Positions 35,480 through 47,600 of a stretch of DNA of 64,000 nt are shown piece after piece (position 1 is the stretch's first letter; every line of letters starts with the position of its first letter). The position numbers and the translations under genes are program-made. This DNA comes from Boesenbergia rotunda (lineage: Eukaryota > Streptophyta > Magnoliopsida > Zingiberales > Zingiberaceae): NCBI GenBank assembly GCA_024364735.1, contig JAGFNQ010010088.1, positions 124,001-188,000 on the forward strand, in the 5' to 3' direction. Under the pieces are notes generated by a model. The model worked only from the letters and a program-made list of their open reading frames with translations, did no database searches and was not told where the DNA came from.

Positions 35480-36440
35480 AATCAGTATGGCATATTAAAA
35501 TGAAACTAAAAATAAAAGTGTGATAAGATATTTTTAGTCTACGACAGTGACCAATTCGATCACACAGAATTTTTTTATTAATCATCGGATAAATTCGAGA
35601 AGTAATATGGACACAGAAAAACAATTCACCATCACGAGTGATTCTAACATGAATATTACAATCAATTTGGTAAAAAAAAAGAAAAAAATCATACATGATG
35701 ATGTGAAAAGATAAATTAGAAAATTAAATAAGTCACATGTCCACAAGGGAGAATATTATATTTGTCAGATCGATACACGTGAGAAGGAAATGAATGATGT
35801 GTATTTTAAAAAATATTTTTCTGATTTTTTGAAATTGAATGAGTAGTGAAAAACTAAGCAATAAAACTTGGGATGAATTACGACAAATAGAAAGTAAAAC
35901 ATGATCGAGTTTACTTAATTCGAAGTCTTCGATGACTCATACTCCAAGACTCAGGTCCTTTGGACCTTTCCAATAAATAATTCACTAATATTCTCTATCA
36001 ATAAATTCTCGGTAGAATGATCGAGTATAAAAAAAAATTGGGAATCGAGTCTTGATTGGGCAATGCTACAATGTAATGACCAACTCAATCAATCCTGGGA
36101 CGAGAATATTATAATGAATTCTACAAACCTATCATATAATAATTAATCAATTCAACTATGTCAGAGGAGAATATTACAATGAATTTTATAAAAGGTGAAA
36201 TTCATGACTTTGATGCCTCCTCCTCCACGACTATCTCACATTATTAAGAAATCAAAGCTAGTCATTATTTAGAGGATAATTTCTCAGATTTTATCGAGAT
36301 TAGATTGTTACTCAATTTTACAAACTTATATATTTTAAAAAAAACTCGATTATGCCATGGGGCGAGAATATTACAATGAAGATCGTTAAAAATATGACAA
36401 AGAGTATTCAATTATTCTAGTGTGGCACAATCTTTGAACG
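35480..36440. other. Spacer with repeated GAGAATATTACAATGAA words
   Basis: No coding evidence. GAGAATATTAYAATGAA-type words recur (about 36103, 36168, 36370), which suggests a decayed dispersed repeat, not identified. Confidence 0.4.
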
Positions 36441-36443
36441 CAT

Positions 36444-36681
36444 CTGATACGGTTTAGTCCAATCAAACCAGAGGAAAACTAACAAATTCGAGCTAGTCTA
36501 GTCCAAAGAGCCAATTCGGACCGGGTCTGTCGATAGCGCTGTATGTATTATGACTAAAGACACTGATACAGTTTAGTCCAATCAAATTGGAAGAAAACTA
36601 ACGAATTCGAGCCAGTCTAATCCAGAGAGTCAGTTCGAATCGGATCGGTCGATAACGCTATATGTATTATGACTGAAGACA
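36444..36681. repeat. 119-bp tandem duplication
   Basis: Two copies, 36444-36562 and 36563-36681. Each runs from CTGATACGGTTTAGTCCAAT-like sequence to TATGTATTATGACTRAAGACA. By eye they differ at roughly 15 positions. No ORF or known element. Confidence 0.8.
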
Positions 36682-38154
36682 CTCAACTTGATGACCTAAA
36701 TCTCCCAAAACTATTTGACCAAAAAGATCAGAAAAAATTATATCCCGACAGATACGGTACAAGTAGAAGGTAGCAGTACGGCTGCTAGCACATCTATAAC
36801 TTCTACAGTACAAGCTACCTTTGAAATAATTGGATGCTTCCCTCTTGGGTAATTTACACTGTAGGTGCGAGAGAAGTAAGTTTCATCCTTCAAGATTGTC
36901 CAATGAAACAGAGCAGCTCCCAACAACCACAACCTTTCTCCTCCCTGTTTCTTTCTGAGTACCACCACAATTATTGCATACAATACAAGTCCTTTTATAT
37001 AGAAAATGAATTGGAAGTAGAAAGCCTTTGATTTGCTGTATTTTTTATTTTTATTTTTTAGGAAATCATATTTTTTTTAAAATAATTTTATTTTATTCTT
37101 TAATTTTTCAGAAAAAATAAGTATGGAAAATATAAATCAAACATGTTTTTTAAAAAATCATATTTTTTATAAAAAATAAACTTACCAAACATAGTTTAAA
37201 ATTTTTCAAAAAGACTTGAAAGACTTCATGATGTCTTTCTTGTAGATGGAGCCCAAAACAGAGGTTTCCTCTGAATTTTTATTTAGGTGCTAGAGAAGCA
37301 AGTTTCATGCCTCACCCAAGGCAGTTAGTTTAATCAAGGTAAACCTTTTCCATATTTCCATTATGAACTCTAGGTGTTTTCCCCCATAATAGATCTTGCT
37401 GTAATCCAACATGATGCGCTGCCAGCTCCAAATTGGTATCTCGTGGCATTTCTATACTTCAGGAAGTTCAACAGTTGAATTTCGTACGGTTTTGAAAGAT
37501 TTGAGAAAAATGCCAAACTGTGTAGTCGTGGTATGATTTAGATTTTGAGGATCAAAAAGCTATTTAATGAATATTTGTAAGCTTGTTATGTTGAAGAATT
37601 TGTTGTTTTTCTTTTAGAGTTTGACCTTCAAATTCCAATGTTTGTAATCATCCTTGTTGAACAATATGTTGTTATTTCTTCTAAAGTTGGGGTATAAATA
37701 AGATCTTTTCTTAATATTTGTAATCATGCTATGTTGAACACAATATATAGCCATGGACAAATCAATTGGCATTGTATATGAAAGTTTAAAAATTGCTGCA
37801 GCTGAAAGTTGAAAGGTGCTCATTGTCGAATTTAATTAGATAGGAGTTTGAGATAAAACCTGCTCAGTTAATATCCATTTGAAATTTTGTAGCAGCATTT
37901 GAGTTCTTTGTGTTTTCCCAAACGTTTTTGTTGCGTTGAGCATGTAGAATCTAAACAAAATATCAGTGAAAAATTTCGGAGTCCCACACTTGCACGCGTT
38001 CATCTGATCAATTCAGAAATTTGAGTTTTCTACTGATAATACAAAATATAACTGGCGACATTTGTTGTGGAACTATCATCCATTAAATGCAAAAGCCTAC
38101 TTTGCTTGTGCCACATTACAGATTGTACAAAATATAACTGCACAATATCGAGCA
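36682..38154. other. Intergenic spacer before the BPM gene 3' end
   Basis: AT-rich. The piece TAGGTGC(T/G)AGAGAAGCAAGTTTCAT-like occurs twice (about 36862 and 37286), a weak dispersed repeat. The BPM 3' UTR must lie at the right end. No gene supported. Confidence 0.4.
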
Positions 38155-41100
38155 TCAGGAACGAGGCCTTACCCTACGGCCGCTGGAGTCCTCACCGTCT
38201 GATAGCTGGCCCCAAACGCTCCGGCTCTTACCACCGCTACTGCAGTCCTCTTCCCATCCTGCAATTATCTTCAATATTTCTGATTGCAGCGACGGGCAAT
38301 TTTCTTTGAGGTACTCGACTCCGCTGGAGCGCATGAATGCTACATGATACAGAGAATTCAGTCATAAGATGAGTACGGTGAAAGAAAACAAAAAACAAAA
38401 AATGCATAGGAATGCAATCACAAAATTCTCACTTCATTAAATATCCACTTCTTCATGGATAATAAGGTTTAATTTTTTTAATATAAAAATAAATGCACGT
38501 TTCAGGAACTAGGATATGCTCAATTGAATATATACCTCTTGAAACAGTTCGTACAACATTTAAGAGCCAGATGAAAGGCCATCGAACAAGAAAATATCTT
38601 TTTTAGTGGACAGCAAGGGCTGCATTGACATTTCATCAAGATGCAATTGGAGGCTCCAAATTTTTTTATGTGATCTTTGACAATGAATGACATGCATTCA
38701 CTAGACCATGATGCTCTAATTATAACCTCCGGGGCTATCACGCAGCGGTAGAGTGATTAGTTGCTTTCCAAAACATCCGCGGATCAATTCCCAGCTACGA
38801 CGTATTTGCAAGAATTTTTCCTTTAAATGGAGTGTGAACTTTGGGACGCTGGGCTTCTAGACCGCCCACCGCGAATGCTTCCCGATTTACCCTAACGGCC
38901 GGTGGGAAACTTCCGTGAGACCGGGCTGGTCGCCCGAGGTTGGAAAAACCTTGTTAATCATTTTTTATAATTATATCTCAGTGATTCCTCCAAATAAGAC
39001 ACGAACCTTGAGACGTTGAGTTTTTAAACCGCCCACCACGAGGGCTTCCCGATTTATCCTGGTGACTGGTGGAAAACTTCCGTGGGGCCGGACTGGTCAT
39101 CCCAGGTTCGCATGCTACCTGATCCAACATACAATTATATCTCAGTGCCCATGAGACTATGATGCAGTGGAAAGACGACTAGTTATCTCCCAAGCACCTA
39201 CAGTTCGATCCCTAGTTATGACAAATTTTACAGAATTTTTTCCTCCAAATGGGATGCGTAACCATGAGATGTTGGGCTTTTGACCGTCTGCTGTAAGTGC
39301 TTCCCGATTTACCCTGATAGCTGGTGAAAACTTCCGTAGGATCAGACCGATCATCTCAGATTCGACGTTACCCAACTTAGTTAATCAGTATAATTATATC
39401 TCAGCATGTAAGGATGTAGAATCGCTATCACCTTGAATACCACCACCTTTAAATCGGTAGGTTTTACTCTTTTTTTTCTTTTTCCATAACATCATTCAAG
39501 CTCTTCCCTATATAAAGCATTGATCTACAGTGTCTTCCTTGGTTACGTAATTGGAAAACAGTTGTTGTATCAGCACCCATTCGAGCCATATCCTTTGAAG
39601 GGTCATTTTCTCCCATAAACCATCCACGTCTTGTCCTTAAACTAGGACTTCCATTTATATTTCCTAAGCCACATTATCCTCTGAATGAAATCTATGGGAT
39701 CTTTCCTTGTTGCATTTGCACACAAAAGATCCTAGACACTCATAAAGCTCTTTTTTGAACCCAAAAGTTTAGAACAATTAAACAATTTCTGAGTGTCAAA
39801 ATGTGTCCTCGATACCCAACACTAACATGGCAAATCCCTTTGATGTATTATTGGATCAAAGTGTTGCAGTCAAGAAAATCCAAACACAGAAGAGCAATAT
39901 AATCTATACTCTGTTTGAGAAAAAAAACACTATGCCTGCTACTCGTCTAGATTGTAACACAGAGCCTCAGTTCCTCTTCCTAGATGTTTTGCCTATGATA
40001 ATGCATATTGTTGTGAGTGATGCTGATGGTAAGGTTTCACCCTCAATCTTCATCTAACATACAATTAATTGCTTTCCTTTTTGAGTTTTGGCCATTAGCA
40101 ACATATCAATGCACTTTGAAATAGACAGTGTAGCATTGCCTGTACACAATCAAGCCTGAGAGGGTGAATGTGCAAGTGATGGGCTAAGAAGAACAAAATG
40201 TAAATGCAGTGATAGGTTATAAGATTGTACTTTCTATAAGAAATTACCTTCACCCAAACTGAATCATAAATCTGATGAAACCGTGATAGTTTATAAGCTT
40301 CTGTTTTCCATAAGAAACTACCTTATACCCAAAATGACTAAAAAATATGAGGTTATACACTCATTCACATTATTTTTCTTCAATATCAAGGATTATTCCA
40401 TATGAAACAAGTAATTCCGGGAAAGGATTAAAGGAAGAGAAATGCACCTACACATTGTTTTGGCATGATCTTGAATTTTGCAATTGAAACAATATGCACA
40501 AAATGTCCAGCAAGGAAGAGAGAGAGAGAGAGAGAGAGAGAATTGATGTGCATAGCTTAGAACATATATCTACAAATTACAACCAACTGCGCTTTTATTT
40601 ATGAGCTTGTTGAATATCTCTTAAAACTTACAAGTAGACATTGATGAATCCAAAATTACAAAAGGATCTAAAAATACAGAACTAATTGAGATATAAAACA
40701 AAAACTGGAAAACATGTTCGTGAGAGCCAACAACAACTAATTGGATATAACCAAGTGCCAAATGCAGTCCTTAAAATATGCTCCTGTCAATAGATAACTT
40801 ATTTATCCAACTCATATAATCACAATGAAAAAACTAAATAAAATTTCAACAGAATTTTAATATTCCGGTAAAATTACCAGGATAAGAAAAAACTCAGGTA
40901 ACCAATCAAACAAAACTGGAAACAAGAAAGTGTTTCTTCTTTTTTCTACAAAACACATTATCTAGACTCTACTGCTTTGGTGAAGGGGTACAATGTCTTT
41001 GTAGATAGCCAGTATAGTACATCAGGTATATTGAATTGTAACATTGGGTGATTTTCTTACACTACCAAAATTAGATAGTTGCATACAGAACTGAATTGGA

Positions 41101-43254
41101 TCCAAAGAGAGCATATAAGAACAAACATTTAGAGAAAAAGTAAGCTTAGTGAAACTTCCTATAGGTTATACTGAAATGCTGTATAACCTGAGTAGATACT
41201 TATTCAATAGCCTATTAATGAAAAGGATGCAAAATCTCGATAAAGATAAGTACCTCCAAGATTTTCTGCAACATATTTAAGACAAGCAGCTTTAAGTTCT
41301 GTAGCATGATAGTGATCAGCTAGTGAAAGTGTGTTGGCAACTGAATCCACACACAAATCCTTGCACAGATGTGCTTCACATAGAAGTCGAAGCCTCTCTA
41401 AGCCATACTTATCTGCTGCAGCCAACAACTTCGCAGCCATTCTGCCAGATGGAGAAGATTCAGAGGAATCTGATTTTGTTGTCTCATCGTCTTCTATGAA
41501 AGAATCTCTATATATAAAATGCAGCATTGCCTGGTTGGGACCAATGAACCAAATATGTAATAGTATGCTGGGGATTAGAATAGCTCAAGAATATCGACAG
41601 CATAAGAAATCCAATAGCATTACCTTAAACACCTTAGGTTCCATATCTGAAATAATAATATTATTCTCCTCATCATTTGGATTCTCATAAAATTGGGATT
41701 TAAACACTGGAGATCGTGCAGCTAATACCAATTTATGGGCATGAAATTTTTCCCCAGAAACATCAAAAACCACATCAGAACCTTCCTGCCTATCCAAAAG
41801 AGAACCAAAATGCACTCCAATATCAGAATCAGGAACTTCTATAGAGTGTAGCCTAGGTGAGTCCACAACTGACATCACAACACCAACAGTGCAATCAATT
41901 TTTAAGCAATCATCCTTGAGGTAATCAGACGTCTCAAGAGCAGCACGCCTAAAAAATCGTTTGTAACCCCTGAAAATGTAGATGCAAAAACCACAATGAC
42001 ATACCAGTAAACCAGGGATGCATGCATCTTCAATAATTGTTGAAATATGCAAAGAAATAGAATACTAAAATGAAGCTTTCTTCATAAAACCACAGCAGAA
42101 TACTGAATAATTCACACATGTTAATCTTCAAAAGCTACATGTAGTAGTAAAAAAGAGAGTTATGTGAGAGCAATTGTGCTAAAATCTTGGAACTGTTTGA
42201 TATTTCCTTCTATAAACATGAAAAACTCCATACATAAAAATAGTAATCACATGTTCGTCTGCAGAGGAGGCGGCATAATTCCAATACTCTCAAGAAGCCT
42301 TTTATCAGGAAAAGAAAAAGATGTTCCACATAATACATCTCTAGAGCCAAAGTTAAACTCAATCCTTCCTTGCAAGGATAACTGTCCTGACCGTATAAAA
42401 TCAGTACTCAGATAGAAGAGTGTGATATCAAACCCTATGCCTTCTTAGCCAAAGTTCTTCTCACATTTATGGGAGCTGATACTCTCTTTACATAAGGAAA
42501 ATAATTCCGAGTCGAAAATGCAAGAAGGACCAATTGACTGTAGAAAATGTATGGTGATTCATACACAACAAAGCAGTCCTATGCAACCTTGCTAAATTTC
42601 AATTAATTGTGATTACAATGTCCCCCAACATTACCCTCCATGAGTTGCAAAATTTGCCTCAGAAACGGGGCTGACCTACAGTTATCACTGAAAAATACTA
42701 TCGGAAGATGCGTATGAAAATCAACAGACTAGTAAGAAAGTTCAACAACTATTGTTTAAGCCACAAAACAATTGAAGGTTTAGAGAACAAACAACAAACG
42801 AATGCAACGATAACCAACAAGGAAATATAGGATTTTATCACAAAAAGACAAGAAATGTGTTGTATGACTATTACCACATGCTCCCACGGTATTTGAGAGT
42901 ATACGGACCGCTCTCGAGAGAACGGTCGAAGTGGCTATGGACCTTGTGCTTTCCCTTACCGCTCTGATCGAGGAGCGTGAGCTCAAAGAGCGCCCTCACG
43001 TCGGTACCCTCGCTTGCGAGGGCAATGAACACGGACACGTAGGCGGAATTATCTTCGGGGTTCTTCCCATCGGGGTAGAAGTAGATCGCCCACTCGAAAC
43101 CACCCACGGAGAAGGTCTCGCTGGCGATGTGCTTGCCGACGCCCATCCCCTTGGCGAGGGAATAACCTTGGATCACGAACTTGTGCGACCCGTTCACGGT
43201 CTCCGTCACCGACCGAGAACTCGTCGGGAAGAGCTCCAGCTCCCTGTCCGGCAT
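38155..43254 (-). CDS. BPM: BTB/POZ and MATH domain protein (BPM), CUL3 adaptor
   Basis: Four exons on the minus strand, 43254-42875, 41969-41624, 41530-41254 and 38339-38155 (TGA), 395 aa, all GT-AG and in phase. BPM proteins bind CUL3 through the BTB domain and substrates (for example HD-ZIP, ERF and PP2C proteins in Arabidopsis) through MATH. Residues 15-145 form the MATH domain (SVTETVNGSHKF, FYPDGKNPEDNSAYVSVFIA, SGPYTLKYRGSMWGYKRF). The BTB domain spans about 180-300 (GSDVVFDVSGEKFHAHKLVL, AARSPVF). The tail has EYLKENCPSLQSE and GGKSRSVWGQLSDGEDSSG, diagnostic for the family. The start at 43254 gives a short leader before MATH as in relatives; the frame stays open upstream to a GTG at 43353 but has no earlier ATG. 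Introns 1 and 3 are long (0.9 and 2.9 kb); intron 3 holds three SINEs. Confidence 0.93.
38728..38968 (+). mobile_element. SINE copy 1 in BPM intron 3
   Basis: CCTCCGGGGCTATC to TTAATCATTTTTT matches the 24412-24655 SINE along its length, including GCTTCTAGACCGCCCACC and CTTCCCGATTTACC. It is followed by AATTATATCTCAGTG at 38969-38983; TAATTATA precedes it. Confidence 0.8.
38984..39132 (+). mobile_element. SINE copy 2, 5'-truncated, in BPM intron 3
   Basis: Only the 3' two thirds are present, from ATTCCTCCAAATAAGACACG onward. It is bounded by AATTATATCTCAGTG on both sides (38969-38983 and 39133-39147). Confidence 0.75.
39148..39391 (+). mobile_element. SINE copy 3 in BPM intron 3
   Basis: A full-length, more diverged copy from CCCATGAGACTATGATGC to TTAATCAGTAT, with a B-box-like CAGTTCGATCCC. 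The bounding repeat AATTATATCTCAG is at 39133-39145 and 39392-39404. Confidence 0.8.
39405..41253 (-). other. Rest of BPM intron 3
   Basis: No coding evidence. A GA microsatellite (about 14 units) lies at 40516-40541. Nothing else is recognised. Confidence 0.6.
41970..42874 (-). other. BPM intron 1
   Basis: GT donor after codon 126 plus two bases, TTTTCAG acceptor. No repeat with clear ends and no coding sequence. Confidence 0.75.
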
Positions 43255-43479
43255 CCTTCGCAACAAAGGCTTCGGATGGGGAAAGGCGAGGCGACCGGTG
43301 AACGGGACGGAGCTCGGACGAAAGAATTGGGAATTAGGGCTAACGTATCTCACAGTCGATCGTCAAATTTAGAAAACATAGAGCATTTAATTTTCCGAAT
43401 CACCCCCTCAAAACTTTAAAAAAATAATAAAGGACAGAAAAGGTTTTTTTTTAATTTACCGACGCCTATTTTCATTTTA

Positions 43480-43835
43480 TCAAATGACTTGATTGTCATC
43501 CTTCTAAATATTTATGATTCAATCCCAATTATAACGTACAAAAATTTTCTTTCAAATAGATTATGAACCCTTTATTTTATCAAATGACTTACGGTCACTT
43601 TTCTCATAGATTAAAAGGAGAATTATGATGCAACGATAAAATAATTAATCATCATCATAAATATTTATGATTTAATCCCAATTATAACATATTTTATAAG
43701 AATTTTCTTTTAAATGAGTTGTGAATCTTAGAACATGAAATTTCTAAATCATTCATTATAGATACTTCCTGATTTATTCTAATGTCGTTAAGAACTAGGC
43801 CAATCTGATTCTGAGAGAGAAGTAATGTTCTTTTT
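43480..43835 (+). mobile_element. Degraded SINE copies upstream of BPM
   Basis: Two adjacent, strongly diverged matches to the SINE family. TATTTATGATTCAATCCCAATTATAAC then AATTTTCTTTCAAATAGATTATGAACC (about 43500-43567) and TTTATGATTTAATCCCAATTATAAC … TTTTCTTTTAAATGAGTTGTGAATCTTAG … GATACTTCCTGATTTATTC (about 43620-43830) keep the B-box and body order. No TSD visible. Confidence 0.5.
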
Positions 43836-44617
43836 CACAGTCAAAAAGGGAAATAATGTTTCAAAAGAAGATATCTGAAATAGAAGTAAATCACAGTAAT
43901 AGATAATAACAACGCATGCAAAAAACAAGAATTGAGAAAATTAATAGAGCACTCCACATTCATTAGAAATACATTCTAAATCTATAGACATCAACACCCT
44001 TTAAATGAATCAAACTGTACTAATCCGTGTCTTATAGAACTTTGAGTGTGAATTCATTTAGTATTTTGTGAAATTTGTAAATATTGAAATCGCTCACAGC
44101 AAATTTTTGATATATTAAAATTCTAGACAGTTTTTTCCCAAGGTTAAATCCTAAATAATTTTAATACAATTATTATAGATTCTATAATAAGATTCTTTCT
44201 CACAGAGAGTCTAAAATATTCTCACCATCCAGAATATATAAATGAGGCCACCAAAGCCATTCCATTAATATTTAATTAGCATTTTATAAAATCTACTACC
44301 ACTATGCCTAGTGGGTTTTCGATCTCTTCCTACAAAATCCCATTGAAATGGGATGCAAGCAAAACTCATTACTCATTCAAATAGATACGAAACATGGATG
44401 GAATTCATAAATTCCTATTGCATGGGGATTAAAAACTCACAACCAAGATCTAGATATCTTCTTCTACATTGCCTCAAGATGACCTGAGTTAGGGGAAACA
44501 GATCAAGATGAGGATTGATTATCTTACGGTACACAACTTCGCCTAGATTAATCAAATTGGTAAGAGACCCAGAGACAAGAAGGGATGCGTCGACTGGCAG
44601 CTGTGAGAATGATGAAA
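43836..44617. other. Spacer between BPM and starch synthase II
   Basis: Contains the BPM promoter at its right neighbour and the starch synthase II 3' UTR at its right edge near 44600. No other gene or bounded repeat. Confidence 0.45.
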
Positions 44618-47600
44618 TCACCATTGGTACTTGGCAGCAACAAGGACTTTTTCATAGTGCTCGGCGGCACTTTCCCAACTGAGGTCCTGCATCATCCCTC
44701 GCCTCTGCAATCCCACCCAGCTCTCCTTGTGATGCTGATATGTGTCTAGACAGTGACCAAGTGCCGCTATCATCCTATGGGGTTCTGCCGTTTCAAAGGT
44801 CCATCCCAACCCTGTCTCATTTGAAGGATCATACTGTGGTACGGTATCTCGAAGGCCACCTACTGCATGCACCACTGGAATTGTTCCGTACATCATCGCA
44901 TAAAGTTGGTTCAATCCGCAAGGTTCAAACCTGGAGGGCATCAGTAGGACATCAGCGCCTGCTGTGATACGATGAGCCATTTTCACTGAGAACCCAACCC
45001 ATCCCCTAACCTTACCGCCATGCTCACTTTGAAATTTTCGAAGCATATCCTCGAGGTCTGGCCTCCCAGTGCCCAGCATGATTAACTGTAGATCTTTACC
45101 AACAAGCCAGTGCATGGCCTCCGCTATGAGATCTACACCTTTTTGATGGTCTAATCTCCCAATGAACGCAAGAATAGGAACGTCATCACGGACAGGCAGA
45201 CCAAACTCTCGTTGCAAAGCAGCCTTGCACTGGGCCTTTCCCGTTTCAAGAGTTTCCAGGGAAAAGTTGGTGAAACCATCAGAATTTAAGTGAGCGTCAA
45301 ATTTTGGATTCCAACTATGGGTATCAATTCCATTTACAATACCATGGAATTTCCAATTGCTCTCGTTGATGATCTCATGCAATCCCCAACCACCTTCAGA
45401 TGTTTTTAACTCCCAAGCATAGCCATGGCTAACTGTAATCACACGGTCAGCAGATTTTATACCAGCTGCAAAAATGTTAAAATGCTCGCCTCCAACAGGA
45501 TCATACAGTCTAAACAAGTCAATGCACTGATCTGGCAAATCCACAAATGAGAAGTCATCTAGTGGACCACGACCCTGGATGAGAAATCCCGATTAGCATA
45601 CACAAATGGAAAAACATGACATAATTGATAACGAGAGCCTTAGAGTTGCAACTTTTAATACCTGAAAAAGCAACCTATCTTATATTTGGTAACAAAGACA
45701 GGTGCCATACCTATACTATAAATTCTAAGTAGAGAAGGCTAATGAAGATGCCCCTGAAATAGCTTGATGGTATTGTAAATCAGAGTTGGCACTAAGCACT
45801 GGAGCACTAAGGTAATCTGATATACCAGAAAGAACACCAGTGCATGTATCTTGAACTAGTCAGCACTACACAACAAAGCACAAACAATGCATTCAAGAAA
45901 GATAGGGTCACTGAAATTTCCAACACGTTGTCTAATCCAAGGTAATGAGATGAACCCACCCTTGGAAGATCTTCAATATTACATGAATCTCTTCAAAATG
46001 TAATCAACAGTTTATTTACTTGCATTCACATGGGTAACTGTTAATATTAGCAACTACTCCAAATTGAATTATTGGCACTAATAGTTTTTTTATAAAAGTC
46101 ATCCATTCCAAAGGGTCCCAGAAAGAACAAAAGAAAAATGAAATAGGAACTCATTTGACGCTAGAAACCACACATGAATAAGCATAGACCTGATGTGCAA
46201 TGTTGTGAATAACCAAGAGACAGCGAGCATATATCATCAATCCATGATCACGGAAACATGCTTTCAAATAAACTGGAAGTAAGGCGGTGTGCCAATCGTT
46301 GGCAATGAAAACCAAATTCCCATCTCCATAACAGGATCCACCACATGGGACATTCCAAGGAACCTGAAAAAATGATACAGGTATTCACTTGTTCAGACAA
46401 ATGAGAACAAATAATATGTATATTGCTGACATAAATATTATTCAAAACTTGCCATGAGATGTAAGAAAAACAAATTAGTGATAAAAAAGATGGAAAGTCA
46501 AAAGTAGCTATACTCCAAAAGGTAGAACTGGAAATGCAAACACACCTCTTCATTTATGTTGACACCTAATAATTGTAAATGACAAAACTATGTTTTCTTG
46601 CACACTATGTAGCAGAAAACACCTAAAATATTTGTCATTTTTATTCAGCCACCGATATTTGGCCAACATTTCCTAAACATGGCTAATAGTTGAAAATATT
46701 TTTGAATCCTAATCCTAAGCACAATTCCAACCGCCAAAGTTAGTTCCAAGGTCAATGAAAAAGGTTAAAATTTGAATTAGACATTGACAGCCAAATAAAA
46801 CTTAAACCTTATGAGCATGAATCTTAATTGAATTTTTTGTAAGACAAGATATGTCACTCAAGTGAAACGAGAGGCCTTTGCTACCCTAGTACCTCAATAT
46901 GCAAAGTATGGACTAAGAGGTCAACAAGAAAAAAATTCCATCATAACGTCATTTAGGATTACCTCAACTGCTGCTTTGCAGAATAATATCATTCTCTTCA
47001 AAATGTCCTGGTTCAAATATTAAAGGAAAATTTAGCAGGAATTATTCATTGCTAAGAACAAAGTTAAAAACAGTGACAATATTTTTTAGAAACATATGAA
47101 AGCTAAAATTCCCTGTTGATGTATCATTAAAAGGAAAAAAGAACAAGAATTACCACTCGATTTCCACGATATATATCATTTTCAATATGGCGGAAATTAG
47201 GACTATCGATGAAGACAAAATCAACAGAATCCATGTAAGTATGATAGTATTTAACCTCCATGTCCTGTAAAATAAGATTTATGGTATAGTTTAAGAGAAG
47301 ATTAAAGGATGTGTTTCATCAACAAGAATATGAAAAGAATGAATACCTGTCCATCAACCTTGTATCTTTTAATATTCCCTATTTCCTTAAGTTCAGGATA
47401 GTTACCATATCTTGGAGACACTACCTAAAGAAACAAATTGTATGATAATGAATATACTTAATTTAAGAACTAAACGAATTAAACTATCCATTTCTATTTG
47501 GCATATAATCAAACCCCAACTTATTGTCACAGCCAATTTGGATTAAAACAAAAACTTATTATCTTGTCAAACTCAAGCAACAAATCAAAATACTTATAGT

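Noticed and set aside
36738..37031. Opposed 65-81-aa open frames
   Set aside because: No conserved motif or splice context; part of the region recurs weakly at 37286, which suggests a repeat.
43255..43353. Upstream extension of the BPM reading frame
   Set aside because: The frame is open but starts only at a GTG; the ATG at 43254 gives the expected short leader before the MATH domain.
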